From Phyllobacterium bourgognense (GTDB taxonomy: Bacteria; Pseudomonadota; Alphaproteobacteria; Rhizobiales; Rhizobiaceae): 64,000 bases of DNA. Shown here piece by piece: positions 62,745-64,000 of the stretch. Where the stretch lies: positions 34,465-98,464 of the forward strand of contig NZ_QPJM01000019.1 of the NCBI RefSeq assembly GCF_003337575.1, written 5' to 3'. Position 1 is the stretch's first letter. Each line of letters opens with the position of its first letter. Made by a program: the position numbers and the translations under genes. Below the pieces are notes generated by a model, which was given only the letters and a program-made list of their open reading frames with translations, did no database searches and was not told where the DNA came from.

Positions 62745-62769
62745 TTAGTATTTATGACTAAAATAATCA
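62745..62769. promoter_or_regulatory. Candidate iron-responsive operators (ICE-like and IRO-like) before exbB
   Basis: Two overlapping motifs lie about 100 bases upstream of exbB. TTAGT-N7-ACTAA (62745-62761) resembles the Irr-bound ICE box. TGA-N9-TCA (62755-62769) matches the IRO motif of RirA-regulated rhizobial iron genes. The position before exbB-exbD-tonB makes iron control plausible. Confidence 0.55.
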
Positions 62770-62819
62770 ACTATTTTTTGAATCGGGTGACGGGATGGTT
62801 TCGCTGATGAGGTTCATGA

Positions 62820-63080
62820 GGCAGATCGCCAGATGACGTCTCTAAAACTCTGGAGATCCCTGATTCAAGCCCGGCTCAGGCAGCCAGGCTTCACCGCGTT
62901 GTCAAGCACGGCGCCCAGATCTTTGATCGCATCACCAAAGAAATGGGACAGCACGACATTGACAACGACGTCACCGAGGCGGCTAAGACGATAGCCGACA
63001 TATGGAGCGGTGGATTCGAATTCGAAGCGCGACTTCGTAGCGATAGCAATGGCTTATTGGAGCAAAGGAATTGCCCATGA
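62820..63080 (+). pseudogene. Open remnant without start codon, unknown origin
   Basis: An 86-codon frame runs from a stop at 62817 to TGA at 63078. It reads as protein-like sequence (AARLHRVVKHGAQIFDRITK, then IDNDVTEAAKTIADIWSGGF), but it has no plausible start for most of its length. I do not recognise a family. The gap 62649-63279 holds no intact gene; this stretch looks like the tail of a decayed one. Confidence 0.35.
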
Positions 63081-63279
63081 ATCGACCGCTCCGCCCCTTC
63101 CCAGACCTCGAACGTTGCAAGGTCGAGCGATGGCCAGCGCCGAAGTCGTCAATTCGCTCACTTGGATCCCAATTGCGCAGACCATGTTTCGTGCGGAGTT
63201 ACTCATTTTCGGTGAAGTCAAGAATGATACTTCGGAGGAAGTCAAAAGCGCTTGCCAAATCCGTCTCTCCGAAATTGGT

Positions 63280-63713
63280 TCAGTTCGACACTAAATCGGC
63301 TCCAAATCATTTAAGGCTTATCGCTTTCAACGATCCGTCCGCCTCGATTGCTTCGATCGCGCTATTGAAGAGCTCGGCAAGTTGCTTGTCCTGCTTCCGC
63401 AAACCGATGCCCACACCTGGACCGAAAAGCCCGCCCGAAATTCTGGGGCCGTAGAGCACAGCCATCGCACCATCTTGGACTCCAGAAATGCCTTCCAGAC
63501 AGAGTAATCTACCAGTCCACAGCCCAGAAAGGTGCTTTTTCCCGACCCGCTGCTTCCCAAGATGGAGATCACATCGCCGCGCTGCGCGGTCATGGAAATC
63601 CCTTTGAGGACCTCGAGCGTACCAAAGCGCTTCTTCAGATTTTTGACGCGCAGCGGGGCGTTGATGTCAGAAATGAGTGGCTGAAATTGACCGCTATCCG
63701 ATTGCGTATGCAC
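63280..63713 (-). pseudogene. Deletion scar joining an amino-acid ABC ATPase start to a binding-protein end
   Basis: The first 63 or so codons from 63713 encode a HisP-type ATPase N-terminus (LRVKNLKKRFGTLEVLKGIS, Walker A GSSGSGKST). Homology stops just after Walker A, near 63525. In another frame, downstream sequence encodes the C-terminus of a family-3 amino-acid-binding protein (QDGAMAVLYGPRISGG, GVGIGLRKQDKQLAELFNSA). That part has TGA at 63307-63309 where SLKWFGAD would have Trp. A deletion thus fused two genes of one importer, and both are dead. Confidence 0.75.
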
Positions 63714-63805
63714 TGGAGACCCTCGTTTGTTTTTCGCGAAGATGCGACAGCAAACGCGAGGGTGCTTGCAGTAAATTGATGCAGCTGCGGGATCTGATCA
63801 GTAAA

Positions 63806-64000
63806 TCATTGCGATGCTTTGCCCGGCCAGGCGCCGCGATACGCCACGGGGGTCGTACCCACTTCCCGGCGAAAGGCATTGGAAAAATGGCTTGAACTGG
63901 AGAAACCACATGACAGGGCGATATCGGTGACCGGCATCGAGGAATGGCGCAGAAAGTCCTTTGCCCGCTCGATCCTGCGCCGGATAATGAAGGCATAGGG
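63806..64000 (-). CDS. AraC-family regulator, C-terminal end (cut by window edge)
   Basis: The last 64 codons of an AraC/XylS regulator are visible: the second helix-turn-helix with RRRIERAKDFLRHSSMPVTD, IALSCGFSSSSHFSNAFRRE and the family end GTTPVAYR. The N-terminal effector domain lies beyond the right edge. It is encoded on the same strand as, and just upstream of, the broken transporter remnant. Confidence 0.85.
   Translation of the reverse strand, partial: PYAFIIRRRIERAKDFLRHSSMPVTDIALSCGFSSSSHFSNAFRREVGTTPVAYRGAWPGKASQ

Noticed and set aside
63010..63454. Short plus-strand frames in the gap before the importer scar
   Set aside because: They overlap the minus-strand binding-protein remnant or lack any start signal and family resemblance.
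1..64000. CRISPR arrays, tRNA genes, intact insertion sequences or prophage
   Set aside because: I saw no regularly spaced repeats, cloverleaf-like sequence, transposase or phage structural genes.

Overview
The window reads as an alphaproteobacterial secondary replicon (chromid or megaplasmid) of the order Hyphomicrobiales (Rhizobiales). The main evidence is a complete repA-repB-repC partition and replication cassette with its counter-transcribed RNA. Supporting evidence is the dense set of solute-binding-protein ABC transporter operons, a DUF1127 small protein, regulator families typical of rhizobia and Brucellaceae relatives, and GC content that looks like the high fifties. The genus cannot be fixed from sequence reading alone. 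I see no tRNA, rRNA, CRISPR array, intact insertion sequence or prophage.

Layout. 1-4.4 kb: a GntR regulator, a cystathionine-lyase-type PLP enzyme and a sugar-type ABC importer that runs off the left edge. 4.5-5.4 kb: a TetR regulator and a DUF1127 protein with two copies of one operator. 5.9-9.8 kb: an MlrC-like M81 protein and RidA, divergent from a short-chain dehydrogenase and a D-threonine-aldolase-type enzyme. 9.9-15.1 kb: repABC with a degenerate GGDEF-EAL protein abutting repC. 15.4-18.5 kb: two small genes around a membrane-anchor-less FtsK-type translocase. 18.7-22.1 kb: an acyl-CoA ligase and IclR regulator, divergent from a two-domain PPC/DUF296 protein. 22.1-29.6 kb: a LacI-controlled sugar ABC importer with a TIM-barrel isomerase and a Gfo/Idh/MocA dehydrogenase. 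29.7-33.0 kb: tex and an aldo/keto reductase. 33.1-38.4 kb: a ugpBAEC glycerol-3-phosphate-type importer with a TIM-barrel protein as last gene. 38.6-41.2 kb: a glutathione transferase and gamma-glutamyltransferase. 41.4-52.9 kb: an aminotransferase and LysR regulator, divergent from a ten-gene operon (ureohydrolase, amino-acid importer, polyamine-type importer, nitrilase-family amidase, FAD oxidoreductase). 52.9-60.3 kb: a LysR regulator divergent from a branched-chain-type (liv) importer plus a GMC oxidoreductase. 60.3-62.6 kb: exbB-exbD-tonB behind a likely iron-responsive promoter. 62.8-64.0 kb: decayed sequence, a transporter deletion scar and the C-terminus of an AraC regulator.

Most units share one logic: regulator, importer, then one or two catabolic enzymes, with tight ATGA or GTGA overlaps. 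In four operons a hairpin lies just after the binding-protein gene, which would let that protein be made in excess over the membrane parts.

Most worth a second look: the inactive-looking GGDEF-EAL protein whose start codon directly follows the repC stop; the soluble FtsK-type protein beside the origin; the ten-gene guanidino/polyamine operon whose amino-acid permeases have no ATPase of their own; the duplicated TetR operator with one copy inside a coding region; and the ATPase/binding-protein deletion scar at 63.3-63.7 kb. All functional statements rest on motif recognition by eye; no database search was run.
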